64,000 bases of DNA from Anaerolineae bacterium (GTDB lineage: Bacteria; Chloroflexota; Anaerolineae; Aggregatilineales; Phototrophicaceae): positions 1 to 64,000 of the forward strand of contig JAEURA010000334.1 of NCBI GenBank assembly GCA_016789005.1, given 5' to 3'. Positions 1 to 8,065 of the stretch are shown here, piece by piece. Numbering within the stretch: position 1 is the stretch's first letter; each line of letters starts with the position of its first letter. The notes below the pieces were generated by a model. That model was not told the origin of the DNA, searched no databases, and was given only the letters and a program-made list of their open reading frames with translations. A program made the translations under genes and the position numbers.

Positions 1-1
1 G

Positions 2-247
2 GAGGCGCAGGGTTTTCTGCCGGACTGCTCTCCGTTCAGCGAGCGCTGGATGTCAGAACTGGACAACACCCTCAGCAAACAGGAGTTCGGTATGGTCTAT
101 ACACCGCTGAACGAGTATCTGGAGGCGCTGGTCCGGCACTACACCACCAATCCGCCGCCCAGGACCGCCAGCTATCGCCGCCGCCGCGCCGAGATCGCCT
201 TTCTGGAGTTTGCCCGTCAGGAAGCTGCCGAAACCCCCGCTGAGTAA
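2..247 (+). CDS. C-terminal fragment of an NAD-dependent epimerase/dehydratase-like protein (5' partial)
   Basis: The reading frame is open from base 2 to the TGA ending at 247, so the gene begins upstream of the window and only the last 81 residues are visible. The segment SPFSERWMSELDNTLSKQE followed by a YTPLNEYLEALVRHY helix and an arginine-rich tail resembles, from memory, the C-terminal end of extended short-chain dehydrogenases (NAD-dependent epimerase/dehydratase). The Rossmann domain and the Tyr-x-x-x-Lys motif would lie upstream and cannot be checked. A strong terminator follows directly. An in-frame Met at 50 is internal to this fragment and is not a likely start. The family call is tentative. 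Confidence 0.5.
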   Translation, partial: EAQGFLPDCSPFSERWMSELDNTLSKQEFGMVYTPLNEYLEALVRHYTTNPPPRTASYRRRRAEIAFLEFARQEAAETPAE

Positions 248-271
248 GTCGCAGGCGCTGCACCAACGAAG

Positions 272-321
272 GACGCCCCGGCTCTGTCTGCGATCACAGA
301 CGGAACGGGGCGTCTCTTTTG
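272..321 (+). terminator. Rho-independent terminator after the epimerase-like gene
   Basis: Arms 272-280 (GACGCCCCG) and 306-314 (CGGGGCGTC) pair perfectly. The loop contains a second short stem (CTGTCTG/CAGACGG with one G-U pair), and TCTTTTGT follows the distal arm. It sits 25 bp past the stop codon at 247 and lies between convergent genes. Confidence 0.85.
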
Positions 322-384
322 TATTGTGGATTGCCTGGATGTCACACTGCATCGGCGCGCTGCGCGCCGACCGAAGCTGGTTAG

Positions 385-693
385 TCAGTCTGCCGCCGCC
401 GCCAGGGGCTTGGACTCGGCAGGTTTGGTTTCGCTGACCGGGGCGGACTCGGCAGGCTTGGAAGCGGGAGTGTCGCCCGACTTGCTGCTGGGGGGGCTGC
501 TGATGCTCGCCTTCGAGGCGCTCTTACTGTCGTTCACGTAAAAGCCGGTCCCTTTGAAGATGATTCCGGCAGCCTGAACCACCCGAACGACAGCCTGACC
601 AGAATGCGGATCGACCGCCAGCGGTTCGTCGGTGAACTTTTGCCGATAATCGAATGTCGTACCATCCTCACGGCGATACGTGTATAAGGGCAT
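385..693 (-). CDS. FmdB-like small protein lacking the zinc-ribbon cysteines
   Basis: 102 residues. The N-terminal 55 residues align by eye with the FmdB putative regulatory zinc ribbon: MPLYTYR start, a FTDEPL segment, then GIIFKGTGFYVND, which is the family's hallmark ending. In the family, CxxC and CPxCG pairs bind zinc; here the same places read RREDG and DPHSG, so all four ligands are gone and no cysteine remains in the protein. Residues 56-102 are a low-complexity Ser/Lys/Pro/Glu/Ala tail. The ATG is preceded by GAGGTG, and a sigma-70-like promoter lies at 746-775. FmdB proteins have no firmly established function; this one is probably a metal-free relic or a repurposed scaffold. Confidence 0.7.
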   Translation of the reverse strand: MPLYTYRREDGTTFDYRQKFTDEPLAVDPHSGQAVVRVVQAAGIIFKGTGFYVNDSKSASKASISSPPSSKSGDTPASKPAESAPVSETKPAESKPLAAAAD

Positions 694-745
694 AACACCA
701 CCTCAGCGAAAGGACAAACAGGGTTTGCAAGCGAATCCGTTTGTT

Positions 746-775
746 ATGATACCGTGTTTTATGTGTGTCTGTCTA
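746..775 (-). promoter_or_regulatory. Probable sigma-70 promoter of the FmdB-like gene
   Basis: On the minus strand a -35 TAGACA (770-775) and a -10 TATCAT (746-751) are separated by 18 bp. Each matches the consensus at 5 of 6 positions. The start codon is about 45 nt downstream of the expected transcription start. Confidence 0.5.
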
Positions 776-811
776 CACGTTTGCGCGATCTCTGATGAAA
801 TGCTTACGATT

Positions 812-1468
812 TCAGCCTGCCAGTCCCAGCGAAAGCGCCGCACGACTGCATAGGTTCACGCCCCCGGCATCCAGCCACTCCTGAAGGGCGGCGCTGGTCG
901 CAGCATCGCTTTGCGCATCAGCATAGATGCGCGTCCCCCAATTGTAGTAGCGCTGCGTCTCGTCGGGCCAGTTTTCAATGAGGTCGCCGATCACCACAAA
1001 ACCGGCGTTGTAGCAGGCGAGCGCCTCGCCGGCATCGCCTTCGGCATATTCCAGGCACAGGTTGAGGTGGTTCGCCCCGCGCATGATGTTGGTGTCAGGG
1101 TCGAGCTGGTTTTCGCCGGTCGCGAAGTGGAAGGGCATGACCTGGAAGAGACCCTGCGCCCCGGCGGGGCTGCTCACGGTCGAGTCGCCGCACGATTCGA
1201 TCTGCATGATCGTCGCCAGGAGATTGGCATCGAGATCATACTGCACTGCCCACCGGCGGATGTCCGCCTGCCAGTACTGCACCTCCTGAGTGAAGAATGG
1301 AGCAATCGCTCCGACTGTGCCCCGGTCGACGCCGGTCAGCGCCGGCAGCCGGTTGAGCAGGCGGCCCGTCGCGCTCAGGGTCGTCGCCAGCGCCGTCGGC
1401 AGCACGAACATGATGATTGCCGCCAGCGCCAACCAGGCGGGCAGCAGGCGCAGGAAGAATCGCTTCAC
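812..1468 (-). CDS. Membrane-anchored soluble-lytic-transglycosylase-like protein
   Basis: The GTG start at 1468 (218 residues) is chosen because AGGAG lies just upstream and the N-terminus then reads MKRFFLRLLPAWLALAAI, a signal anchor or signal peptide. The frame stays open upstream only by overlapping the preceding gene. Residues from about 70 carry a goose-lysozyme/Slt fold: LLATIMQIESCGD with the predicted catalytic Glu91, then GAQGLFQVMP, and an ALACYNAG motif. This family cleaves the glycan strands of peptidoglycan to 1,6-anhydro-muropeptides outside the membrane. The C-terminal 35 residues are family-specific. It is the last gene of a three-gene reverse operon, 17 bp after the zinc-ribbon membrane protein, which suggests a cell-wall task. 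Confidence 0.8.
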   Translation of the reverse strand: MKRFFLRLLPAWLALAAIIMFVLPTALATTLSATGRLLNRLPALTGVDRGTVGAIAPFFTQEVQYWQADIRRWAVQYDLDANLLATIMQIESCGDSTVSSPAGAQGLFQVMPFHFATGENQLDPDTNIMRGANHLNLCLEYAEGDAGEALACYNAGFVVIGDLIENWPDETQRYYNWGTRIYADAQSDAATSAALQEWLDAGGVNLCSRAALSLGLAG

Positions 1469-1485
1469 GACACTCCTATCAGTGT

Positions 1486-2559
1486 TCAGCCTGCCGGTTC
1501 GAGTGAACCACAGTCGGGACGACCCGTGACGACGCTGACCTTGAAGTTCCATGCCGAACCAACACCTGCCTGTTCCCAGAATTCGTACGGAACCTGACAG
1601 GTGTAGGTTTTGTCGCCCGCCTGCAGAACGATCTCGTAAGACTCGCTGCGCTCGCCTTCGCGCTCGCAGCCCAGACAGGTCCCGCTGTTGAGCTGGAGCA
1701 GGGGCCAGCGCGGCGCGTCGGTCAGGCTTTCGCCCATCTGCTCGACGCTGCGCGCATAGACCCACTGGTTGGTGACGAACGAGCAGTAGTCGTCGTAGAT
1801 CGGCTCTTCTTCATAGACTGTCTGGCATTCGCGGCGCTCGCTGAAGGTCCCGTCGCCGTTGTCGATCCGCCGCAAGTCGCATTCTTCGCCTACCGGGATG
1901 CTGCGCGAACTGCGCTGTTCGCGGCTGCGCGAGATGTTGTAGGCGTCGAAGGGCATGGAGTCGCACCATGCGCCGCCGGGCACTGCGGAAAATGTCTGGA
2001 TATCGATGCTGCGCTCCCATTCATGACCCGCGACGACGGCGCTGGCGTCCCTGCGCCAGAAGATCGCCACCAGGATGGCGATGATCACCAGTGCCCCAAT
2101 GCCGATCAGGACGTACAGCCCCGTCTTGCTGCTGCTGCCCGCCGCCGCCGCGTTGGGCAGGACGCCCGCTGCGCGCAGGTCTTTTTCATAGGCGACGTTG
2201 TCGACATTGCGCGCCTCGGACGCCTGGAATTTCTCGTCCTCGTCGCGCACCTGCGATTTCAGCGTCTCGACTTTCTGTGCCCCTTCCATCGGTGCGCCGC
2301 ACTGCTGACAGAATTTGGCGGTCGCGGCATTGAGCGTCGAGCAGGCGGGGCAGATCAGGTCTGCGCCCTGGCTGACGTAGTTTTCGACGGCTTTCTTCTC
2401 GTCGTCCGAAGGAAAACGGCGGCTGCGCGCATCCTGCGCCGCGCCGCAGTTGGGGCAGAACTTGTGGGTCTTCGCCGGAAGACTCTGGGTTCCGCAGTAT
2501 TTGCAGTCCCAGATCATCTCGTAAGTCCCGAGATTCTCGATGCGATCGGGTTCGCTCAT
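1486..2559 (-). CDS. Double zinc-ribbon single-pass membrane protein
   Basis: 357 residues. Two four-cysteine ribbons are visible: Cys19/22 with Cys35/38, and Cys70/73 with Cys84/87. A charged linker with coiled-coil potential follows (about 95-130), then one membrane helix (about 148-168), then about 185 residues that are predicted to be outside the cell and contain many cysteines (for example CEREGE and CDSMPF contexts) that could form disulfides. No enzyme motif is recognised. The ATG has a GAGGAG ribosome site 8 nt upstream and starts 3 nt after the TetR stop. Its position between a regulator and a lytic transglycosylase suggests a cytoplasm-to-envelope sensor or scaffold, but that is inference. 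Confidence 0.65.
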   Translation of the reverse strand: MSEPDRIENLGTYEMIWDCKYCGTQSLPAKTHKFCPNCGAAQDARSRRFPSDDEKKAVENYVSQGADLICPACSTLNAATAKFCQQCGAPMEGAQKVETLKSQVRDEDEKFQASEARNVDNVAYEKDLRAAGVLPNAAAAGSSSKTGLYVLIGIGALVIIAILVAIFWRRDASAVVAGHEWERSIDIQTFSAVPGGAWCDSMPFDAYNISRSREQRSSRSIPVGEECDLRRIDNGDGTFSERRECQTVYEEEPIYDDYCSFVTNQWVYARSVEQMGESLTDAPRWPLLQLNSGTCLGCEREGERSESYEIVLQAGDKTYTCQVPYEFWEQAGVGSAWNFKVSVVTGRPDCGSLEPAG

Positions 2560-2562
2560 GGA

Positions 2563-3207
2563 TCACTCCTCGCCCGACGGTGATGGTTCGTTCTTCTCTC
2601 CGATCATACCCAGGACTCCCATCAGACCGCCAATCGACAGGCGGTACTGCATGAGCGCCATTTCTTCCGCCGAATGCTGCATATCGTTCTGCAGCCACCA
2701 GTTGATCATGCCGATCTGCGCGCCGGCGAGGAACGCGGCGATGATCGCCGGGGGGATGGGCAGGGCGCCGATCCCTGCGGAGGCGGGGTTCACTATCGCC
2801 TTGGACATCTCGTCGGTCAGGTAGTTCATGACCTGCTGGATGAACGCCGCCGACCCGTGCTTGCCGAGCATCGCCCGGTAAAAATCAGCGTACTGCGCGA
2901 CGTGCTGATAGTCCGAGGCATCGCAGGCAGCGCGCTCGATGTCGTCCAGCGAGTTCACGTCTGCCAGACGGGATTGGTGGGCGCGCGTCAGGTCATCGTA
3001 GATGCGCCGCATCGAGGTGAAGAGCAGTTCATCCTTATCCTTGAAGTGCAGGTAGAACGTGGTGCGGCTGACCTCGGCGCGGTCGCTGATGTCCTGCACG
3101 GTGATCGAGTCGTAGCCCAGTTCGACGATCAGATCGCGCAGGGCGTCACCCAGCAGCTTCTGCGTGCGTGCGATACGCGGATCGGTTCGAGAAGTGTTTT
3201 CGCTCAT
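2563..3207 (-). CDS. TetR/AcrR-family transcriptional regulator
   Basis: 214 residues. The N-terminal helix-turn-helix is clear: RTQKLLGDALRDLIVELGY followed by SITVQDISDRAEVSRTTFYLHF (about residues 34-56), which is the TetR_N pattern. The rest is a helical ligand/dimer domain typical of the C-terminal TetR_C class. It is the first gene of a reverse operon and is divergent from the P450 gene. The 124-bp spacer holds a near-perfect inverted repeat (3233-3245 and 3285-3297) that could be its operator, so it may control both directions. The ligand is unknown. Confidence 0.85.
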   Translation of the reverse strand: MSENTSRTDPRIARTQKLLGDALRDLIVELGYDSITVQDISDRAEVSRTTFYLHFKDKDELLFTSMRRIYDDLTRAHQSRLADVNSLDDIERAACDASDYQHVAQYADFYRAMLGKHGSAAFIQQVMNYLTDEMSKAIVNPASAGIGALPIPPAIIAAFLAGAQIGMINWWLQNDMQHSAEEMALMQYRLSIGGLMGVLGMIGEKNEPSPSGEE

Positions 3208-3232
3208 AAATGGACGCCCGTCTTTTATACAT

Positions 3233-3297
3233 CACGATGAACAATCTGCCTGTTGACAGGAAAAAACCTGCTCATAAGATACTTATTGTACATCGTG
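3233..3297. promoter_or_regulatory. Inverted operator-like repeats between tetR and P450 genes
   Basis: CACGATGAACAAT (3233-3245) and ATTGTACATCGTG (3285-3297) are inverted copies matching at 12 of 13 positions. They flank the forward promoter at 3253-3280, the expected geometry for repression by the neighbouring TetR protein. A smaller palindrome, CCTGTTGACAGG, overlaps the -35 box. Confidence 0.5.
3253..3280 (+). promoter_or_regulatory. Candidate promoter of the P450 gene
   Basis: TTGACA (3253-3258) and TAAGAT (3275-3280) are separated by 16 bp. The -35 matches the consensus fully and the -10 matches 4 of 6. Expected leader is about 45 nt to the GTG start at 3332. Confidence 0.5.
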
Positions 3298-3331
3298 TTC
3301 AGAAAACGACAACCTGTTCAAGAGGTGAATT

Positions 3332-4699
3332 GTGACCCCTGAGCGTCAGATTCCTGGTCCGCCCGCCGTCAAGGGCATCCTCGATACCATCCGCTTCGCT
3401 GCCGCGCTCAAGCGCGATCTGATCGGTTTTCTCAATCAGCAGTTCGACGACTATGGCGACATTGTCATGCTGGATGTCGGTGGCGAAAAGTCGGTGCTGC
3501 TCAGCCATCCCGATCACCTGCACGAACTGCTGGTGACGAAGGCGGATGATTTCCATAAGGGAGCGGACTACAAGGACACTGAACGCGGTTTGGCGCGCTT
3601 CATGGGCAACGGGCTGCTGACCAGCGACGGCGAATTCTGGAAGCGGCAGCGGCGGCTGGTCGCTCCGGGGCTGCACGCCCGGCGGATCGCCGCCTATGCC
3701 GAGACGATGGTGGAGATGACTGAGCGCATGATGGGACACTGGGAGTCTGGCGCACGGCTGGACATCGATCAGGAGATGATGCGCTGCACGATGATGATCG
3801 TCGGCAAGGCGCTCTTTCACACCGACGTTGAACAGGATACCGAGCGCGTTGGCGAGATCATGACCGTCTTGCAGCAGATGTCGACGCCCCTGGACTTCAT
3901 CCCCGCCTGGGTTCCGACGCCCAAACGGATTCGGGTTCGCCGGGCGATTGAAGACCTCGACCGGCTGGTCTACGGCATGATCCAGGAATGGCGGGTCGAA
4001 GGTGTCGATCACGGCGATCTGCTGTCGATGCTGCTGCTGGCGCGCGACGACGATGGGAACGCCATGAGCGACAAACAGGCGCGCGACGAAGTAGTCACAC
4101 TGTTCCTCGCCGGTCACGAGACGACTGCCAACGCCATGAATTTCCTCTGGGTGCTGCTGTCACAGAACCCTGCTGTCGAAGCGCGTCTGCACGAAGAGCT
4201 GGATGCGGTTCTGGGAGGACGCGCGCCCACGCTGGATGATCTCAGGCTGCTGCCCTACACCGAAATGGTGGTCAAGGAGGCGATGCGCCTGTATCCGCCG
4301 GCGTACAGCTTCGGACGGCAGGCGATTCGTGATACGAGCATCGGCGGCTATGCTGTCCCGGCGGGCACAGCCATCACCGTCCTGAACTACCGCACGCATC
4401 GCAGCCCGAAGTACTGGGAGTCGCCGGATCAGTTCCAACCGGAGCGCTTCAGCCCGGAACGGGAAGGGCAGATCGAGAAATATGCCTATGTGCCATTCGG
4501 CGGCGGTCCGCGCATCTGCATTGGCAACAGCTTCGCCATGATGGAAGCGCGTCTGATGTTAGCGACGATAGCCCAGCGCTACCGTCTGCGACTTTCGGAA
4601 GGCTATCAGGTGCGGCTCGACCCGCTGATCACGCTGCGCCCGCGCGGGGGCTTGCCGATGCTGGTAGAACAGCGGGAACCGGTTCGCGCTTTCGCCTGA
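3332..4699 (+). CDS. Cytochrome P450
   Basis: 455 residues, normal for a soluble bacterial P450. GTG start with AGAGGTG just upstream. The I-helix oxygen-activation motif AGHETTA is at 260-266, the K-helix ExxR (EAMR) at 316-319, the PERF region near 370, and the haem loop FGGGPRICIG at 389-398 with Cys396 as axial ligand. No membrane anchor and no fused reductase are present, so it needs separate ferredoxin or flavodoxin partners, none of which is adjacent. The sequence style resembles fatty-acid or xenobiotic hydroxylases (CYP102/CYP110-like), but the substrate cannot be told. Divergent from a TetR gene that may control it. Confidence 0.93.
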   Translation: MTPERQIPGPPAVKGILDTIRFAAALKRDLIGFLNQQFDDYGDIVMLDVGGEKSVLLSHPDHLHELLVTKADDFHKGADYKDTERGLARFMGNGLLTSDGEFWKRQRRLVAPGLHARRIAAYAETMVEMTERMMGHWESGARLDIDQEMMRCTMMIVGKALFHTDVEQDTERVGEIMTVLQQMSTPLDFIPAWVPTPKRIRVRRAIEDLDRLVYGMIQEWRVEGVDHGDLLSMLLLARDDDGNAMSDKQARDEVVTLFLAGHETTANAMNFLWVLLSQNPAVEARLHEELDAVLGGRAPTLDDLRLLPYTEMVVKEAMRLYPPAYSFGRQAIRDTSIGGYAVPAGTAITVLNYRTHRSPKYWESPDQFQPERFSPEREGQIEKYAYVPFGGGPRICIGNSFAMMEARLMLATIAQRYRLRLSEGYQVRLDPLITLRPRGGLPMLVEQREPVRAFA

Positions 4700-4735
4700 T
4701 CTTGGCAATTGCGCGGCATGGGGATCAACGTTACG

Positions 4736-4768
4736 CTAATCGGCAGTCTTGTTTATAAAGCCGATTAG
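4736..4768. promoter_or_regulatory. Perfect inverted repeat just before the aminotransferase
   Basis: CTAATCGGC (4736-4744) and GCCGATTAG (4760-4768) are perfect 9-bp arms around a 15-nt AT-rich loop, ending 11 nt before the ATG at 4780. There is no T-run, so it is more like an operator or leader hairpin than a terminator of the P450 gene. Confidence 0.4.
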
Positions 4769-4779
4769 AGCGAAACACC

Positions 4780-6135
4780 ATGCCAACCATTCAGCTCAAT
4801 ACCGCCATTCCGGGACCGAACAGCATCGCCCTGGCGCAGCGGCGTGACGCGGCAACGGCGCGCGGCGCAGCCAAAGCCTCACAGATCGCTGTCGTCAGGG
4901 CGTCGGGCGCAGTAGTGACCGACGCCGACGGAAATACCCTGCTCGATTTCGCCGGGGGAATCGGCGCGCTGGCGGCGGGACACTGCCCACCGGCAGTCGT
5001 GGATGCCATCAAGTTGCAGGTGGAAGATCTGATCCACTTCTGCGCCATCGTCGGAACCTATGAGCCGTTCGTGCGGGTGGCAGAACTGCTCAACGAGGTG
5101 ACACCGGGCGACTTCCCCAAGAAGACGGTGCTGCTCAACAGCGGCGCGGAAGCCAACGAGACGGCGGTCAAGATCGCCCGAAGCGCCACCGGTCGGGCGG
5201 CAATCGTCGTCTTCGAGGGCGGCTATCACGGACGCACCAACCTGACGCTGGCGATGACCAGCAAGTACGGACTGTTCAAGAAGGGCTTTGGTCCGTTCGC
5301 GCCAGAGATTTATCGCCTGCCGTTCCCCAACCTCTACCGCCGTCCGGCGGGTATGGATGTCGAGGACTACATCGACGACTGCATCGCCCGACTGGATCAC
5401 GCCATGATCGCCCAGGTCGATCCGAGTGCCATCGCCGCCTTCGTGATCGAGCCGGTGCAGGGCGAAGGCGGCTTCATCCCTGTGCCGCAGCGCTTCCTGG
5501 AGCGCATCCGCCAGATCTGCGACCAGCACGGCATCGTCATGATCGCCGATGAGGTGCAGTGTGGTTTCGGACGCACCGGCAAGCTGTTCGCTGTCGAACA
5601 CTACGGCATCACCCCGGACCTGATCGTCACCGCCAAGTCGATTGCTTCAGGCATGCCTATCGCCGCCGTCACCGGGAAGGCGGTGATCATGGATGCGCCG
5701 CATCCAGGCGGTCTGGGCGGAACCTACAGCGGTAATCCGCTGGCGTGTGTCGCCGCCATCGAAACCATCACCCTGCTGCGTCAGCCGGAATTTCTGGCGC
5801 GCGTCGAGGCGGTCGGAGCGCGCCTGCGTGGGCATCTCGACCGGCTGAATGCCGAGTCGACGCTGGTCGATGATGTGCGTGGCTTGGGCGCGATGCTGCT
5901 GATCGAACTGGTCAGGAACCCGCTGACCAGGCAGCCGGCGCCAGATGAGACGCTCGCCGTGATTCAGGAAGCCCTGAAGCGCGGCGTGATCGGCATGCGG
6001 GCGGGCATCTATAGCAACTGCATCCGCTTCCTGCCGCCGCTGGTGATCACCGATGAGCAGATCGACGAAGGCATGGCGGTCTTTTCCGACGCGGTGCGCG
6101 CCGTCGAGGATCGCATCGGCGTTCGGGCATTATAG
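4780..6135 (+). CDS. Class III PLP aminotransferase, 4-aminobutyrate aminotransferase-like
   Basis: 451 residues. Fold-type I class III landmarks are all visible: NSGAEANE (120-127) for phosphate binding, YHGRT (149-153), EPVQGEGG near 225, ADEVQCGFGRTG (256-267) with Asp257 contacting the pyridine nitrogen, and TAKSIASGMP with Schiff-base Lys286. The EPVQGEGG and GRTG elements fit GabT/PuuE-type enzymes, which move the amino group of 4-aminobutyrate (or a related omega-amine) to 2-oxoglutarate to give succinate semialdehyde. Ornithine or acetylornithine enzymes share most of these motifs, so substrate is not certain. No succinate-semialdehyde dehydrogenase lies beside it. The ribosome site is weak. 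Confidence 0.85.
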   Translation: MPTIQLNTAIPGPNSIALAQRRDAATARGAAKASQIAVVRASGAVVTDADGNTLLDFAGGIGALAAGHCPPAVVDAIKLQVEDLIHFCAIVGTYEPFVRVAELLNEVTPGDFPKKTVLLNSGAEANETAVKIARSATGRAAIVVFEGGYHGRTNLTLAMTSKYGLFKKGFGPFAPEIYRLPFPNLYRRPAGMDVEDYIDDCIARLDHAMIAQVDPSAIAAFVIEPVQGEGGFIPVPQRFLERIRQICDQHGIVMIADEVQCGFGRTGKLFAVEHYGITPDLIVTAKSIASGMPIAAVTGKAVIMDAPHPGGLGGTYSGNPLACVAAIETITLLRQPEFLARVEAVGARLRGHLDRLNAESTLVDDVRGLGAMLLIELVRNPLTRQPAPDETLAVIQEALKRGVIGMRAGIYSNCIRFLPPLVITDEQIDEGMAVFSDAVRAVEDRIGVRAL

Positions 6136-6197
6136 TGCAGTGACCGTGCGCGAGCAGGGGCAGCCGACCGTCCGCTTCTGCCCATTTCCCCTCGCAG

Positions 6198-6228
6198 ACT
6201 GCCCCGCCGCCGCGATGTGCGGGGCAGT
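6198..6228 (+). terminator. Hairpin after the aminotransferase gene
   Basis: ACTGCCCCGC (6198-6207) and GCGGGGCAGT (6219-6228) form a perfect 10-bp stem with an 11-nt loop, about 60 bp past the stop codon. Only two T bases follow, so termination may be partial. Confidence 0.5.
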
Positions 6229-6293
6229 TGCCAGCGCTGAAAACTGGTTGTAGACTGTGCTTAATGCGGATTACAGAACCTTAAGGGTCGATT

Positions 6294-7085
6294 GTGGCTG
6301 ATGCCGTCCTCCTGAGCGCCGGGTTGGGAAACATCCAGGGTTGCGTCGAACTTGCGGTTGAAGCCGGTCTGGGGATCGAGGTGATGGCGTTCGCGTTTCC
6401 TCACATCCTCGACGGCGATCTGCGGACGACCATAGAGGCGTACCGTGCGCTTCTGAAACCCGTCCCCGGCGTGATCTCGCTGCACGGTCCTTTCATGGAC
6501 ATGGCGGCGGGCAGCCCGGATCGGCAGATCAACGCTGTGGTGAAGAACCGGTTTCGTCAGGCGCTCGAGATCGCCCACGAACTTGGGGCGAAGCTTGTCG
6601 TGCTGCACGCCAATTACATCGCGGCGCTTCGCACTGACGACTACCGCATCGGATGGCAGAACCGGAATGTCGATCTGTGGGGTGAAATTGGCGAGACGGC
6701 GCAGCGCCTCGGCGTGCTGGTCGCTATCGAGAATATGTGGGAGTTCGATCCGACCATCATCGGCGATGTCTTGACGCGGCTGAATCATCCCTGGGTACGC
6801 GCCTGCCTGGATGTTGGGCATTCGCGTCTGTATTCCGACATCCCGTTCGAGACCTGGCTGGATGTCCTGTCGCCCTATCTGATCCACGTTCACCTCAACA
6901 ACAACGACGGCTTGCAGGACAACCACCGCGCACTCTCGACGGGCGTCGTGCACTACGATCAGGTCCTGCCGATGCTGCGGCGGATGCCGGTCCCGCCGAC
7001 GATGACGCTAGAAATGGATCACATCGCCGACATGGCGCAAAGCCTGCCGTACTTCTCAATCATTTATCAGCCCCAGCAGGATTGA
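6294..7085 (+). CDS. Sugar phosphate isomerase/epimerase-like TIM-barrel protein
   Basis: 263 residues from GTG with AAGGG upstream. It matches the AP-endonuclease-2/xylose-isomerase-like TIM barrel: His64 in SLHGPF, His105 in VVLHAN, Glu146 in IENMWE, Asp173 and His176 in CLDVGHSR, His200 in IHVHLNNNDG, and Glu240 in LEMDH. These are the usual metal ligands of the family, which includes DNA repair endonuclease IV and many sugar or polyol isomerases. The HVHLND-type motif and lack of endonuclease IV-specific loops favour an isomerase or epimerase. No pathway partner is adjacent, so the substrate is unknown. Confidence 0.75.
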   Translation: MADAVLLSAGLGNIQGCVELAVEAGLGIEVMAFAFPHILDGDLRTTIEAYRALLKPVPGVISLHGPFMDMAAGSPDRQINAVVKNRFRQALEIAHELGAKLVVLHANYIAALRTDDYRIGWQNRNVDLWGEIGETAQRLGVLVAIENMWEFDPTIIGDVLTRLNHPWVRACLDVGHSRLYSDIPFETWLDVLSPYLIHVHLNNNDGLQDNHRALSTGVVHYDQVLPMLRRMPVPPTMTLEMDHIADMAQSLPYFSIIYQPQQD

Positions 7086-7156
7086 ACCGGGCGGGCGCAC
7101 GTCATGCGCACGATACCCGATGGAGAGGCGTAGGGGGAAAGGCGCGGCGCGCTCAG

Positions 7157-7185
7157 TTGACAGTGGGTCATGGACTACGTATACT
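7157..7185 (+). promoter_or_regulatory. Strong sigma-70 promoter of the FHA gene
   Basis: TTGACA (7157-7162), 17-bp spacer, TATACT (7180-7185). The -35 is perfect and the -10 matches 5 of 6. The start codon at 7240 has an AGGAGG site, giving a leader of about 48 nt. Confidence 0.75.
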
Positions 7186-7239
7186 CCACAAGGTAGTTAA
7201 CCGAGCAGATCTTCTCCTTGTCCGCCCCAGGAGGCGAGC

Positions 7240-7998
7240 ATGATACAGGGCGACAGCTTCCGGCTGATCGTGCGTCGAGGTCCACAGCCTAACCAGAGTT
7301 ACGATCTCAACAAAGATATCGTGACGCTGGGACGCGACATCACCAACGACATCGTGATCAATGATCCGGAAGTCAGCCGGCATCACATGCGCCTGACGCG
7401 CGGGGCAAGCGGCTTTTCGGTCGAAGACCTGGGTTCGACGAACGGCACGTTTGTCAATGGGCAGCGGCTCAGCGGTGCGCGTCCGATGCGCCCAGGGGAT
7501 ATGATCGGTCTGGGCGAGACCGTCACGCTGACTTACGAAGTGATGTCCGCCGCCCGCCCGGCAGAAGATGCGCCCGGTGCGCTCACCAGCCCCGCCGCCC
7601 GCCCGGCAGCGCCCGCCCCTCAGCCGTTTGTGCAGCCGCAGCCGCTTCAGCCGCAGGTGCAGCCCCAGGCGCAGCCGCAGTATGGCGGCTACCAGAGTCC
7701 TGCGCCGCAGCAGCAGGGCGGATATTCGCCTTACAGCCCACAGGCGAGCGCCAATCCCGTCGGTGTGAACCCGGTTGGCGAGGTCGGCGCGGATTATGAT
7801 CCGTATGCGGCGCGTGAAGAGGGCGGCAGCAACACCACCCGCCTGATCCTGATCGGCTGCGCGGGTCTCAGCCTGTTCTGCTGCTGTTCAAGCGTCCTGG
7901 GTCTGGTGCTGGTCGATCAACTCTGCCTGTGGAACAAGATTCCTATCGTCTACGATGTGCTGCGCGCCCTGGGCTACGTCATGGTGGCGTGCAACTGA
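7240..7998 (+). CDS. FHA-domain membrane protein with Pro/Gln-rich linker
   Basis: 252 residues. The FHA domain spans about 8-100: TLGRD, then SRHHMRL with the Ser-Arg-His phosphothreonine-binding core, then DLGSTNGTFVNG. FHA domains bind phosphothreonine peptides made by Hanks-type kinases; such a kinase is encoded in this window at 19,905. Residues 110-180 are low-complexity Pro/Gln/Ala, often found as flexible linkers. A membrane helix with four cysteines lies at about 202-224, followed by a short 28-residue tail. The topology would put the FHA domain in the cytoplasm. It is a single-gene unit bounded by a strong promoter and a strong terminator. Confidence 0.85.
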   Translation: MIQGDSFRLIVRRGPQPNQSYDLNKDIVTLGRDITNDIVINDPEVSRHHMRLTRGASGFSVEDLGSTNGTFVNGQRLSGARPMRPGDMIGLGETVTLTYEVMSAARPAEDAPGALTSPAARPAAPAPQPFVQPQPLQPQVQPQAQPQYGGYQSPAPQQQGGYSPYSPQASANPVGVNPVGEVGADYDPYAAREEGGSNTTRLILIGCAGLSLFCCCSSVLGLVLVDQLCLWNKIPIVYDVLRALGYVMVACN

Positions 7999-8019
7999 AC
8001 TGAGCGTCCGACGAGCGAG

Positions 8020-8065
8020 CGCCGCCTGCCAGGCGTGTTTGAGTGCCTGGCAGGCGGCGTTTTTT
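8020..8065 (+). terminator. Strong Rho-independent terminator after the FHA gene
   Basis: A perfect 15-bp stem, 8020-8034 with 8045-8059, a 10-nt loop, then six T (8060-8065). The T-run overlaps the stop codon of the convergent MFS gene (8064-8066). Confidence 0.95.

Noticed and set aside
3332-6135. P450 plus aminotransferase as a secondary-metabolite cluster
   Set aside because: The genes are separated by an inverted repeat, the aminotransferase looks like GabT, and no synthase, ferredoxin or transporter is adjacent.
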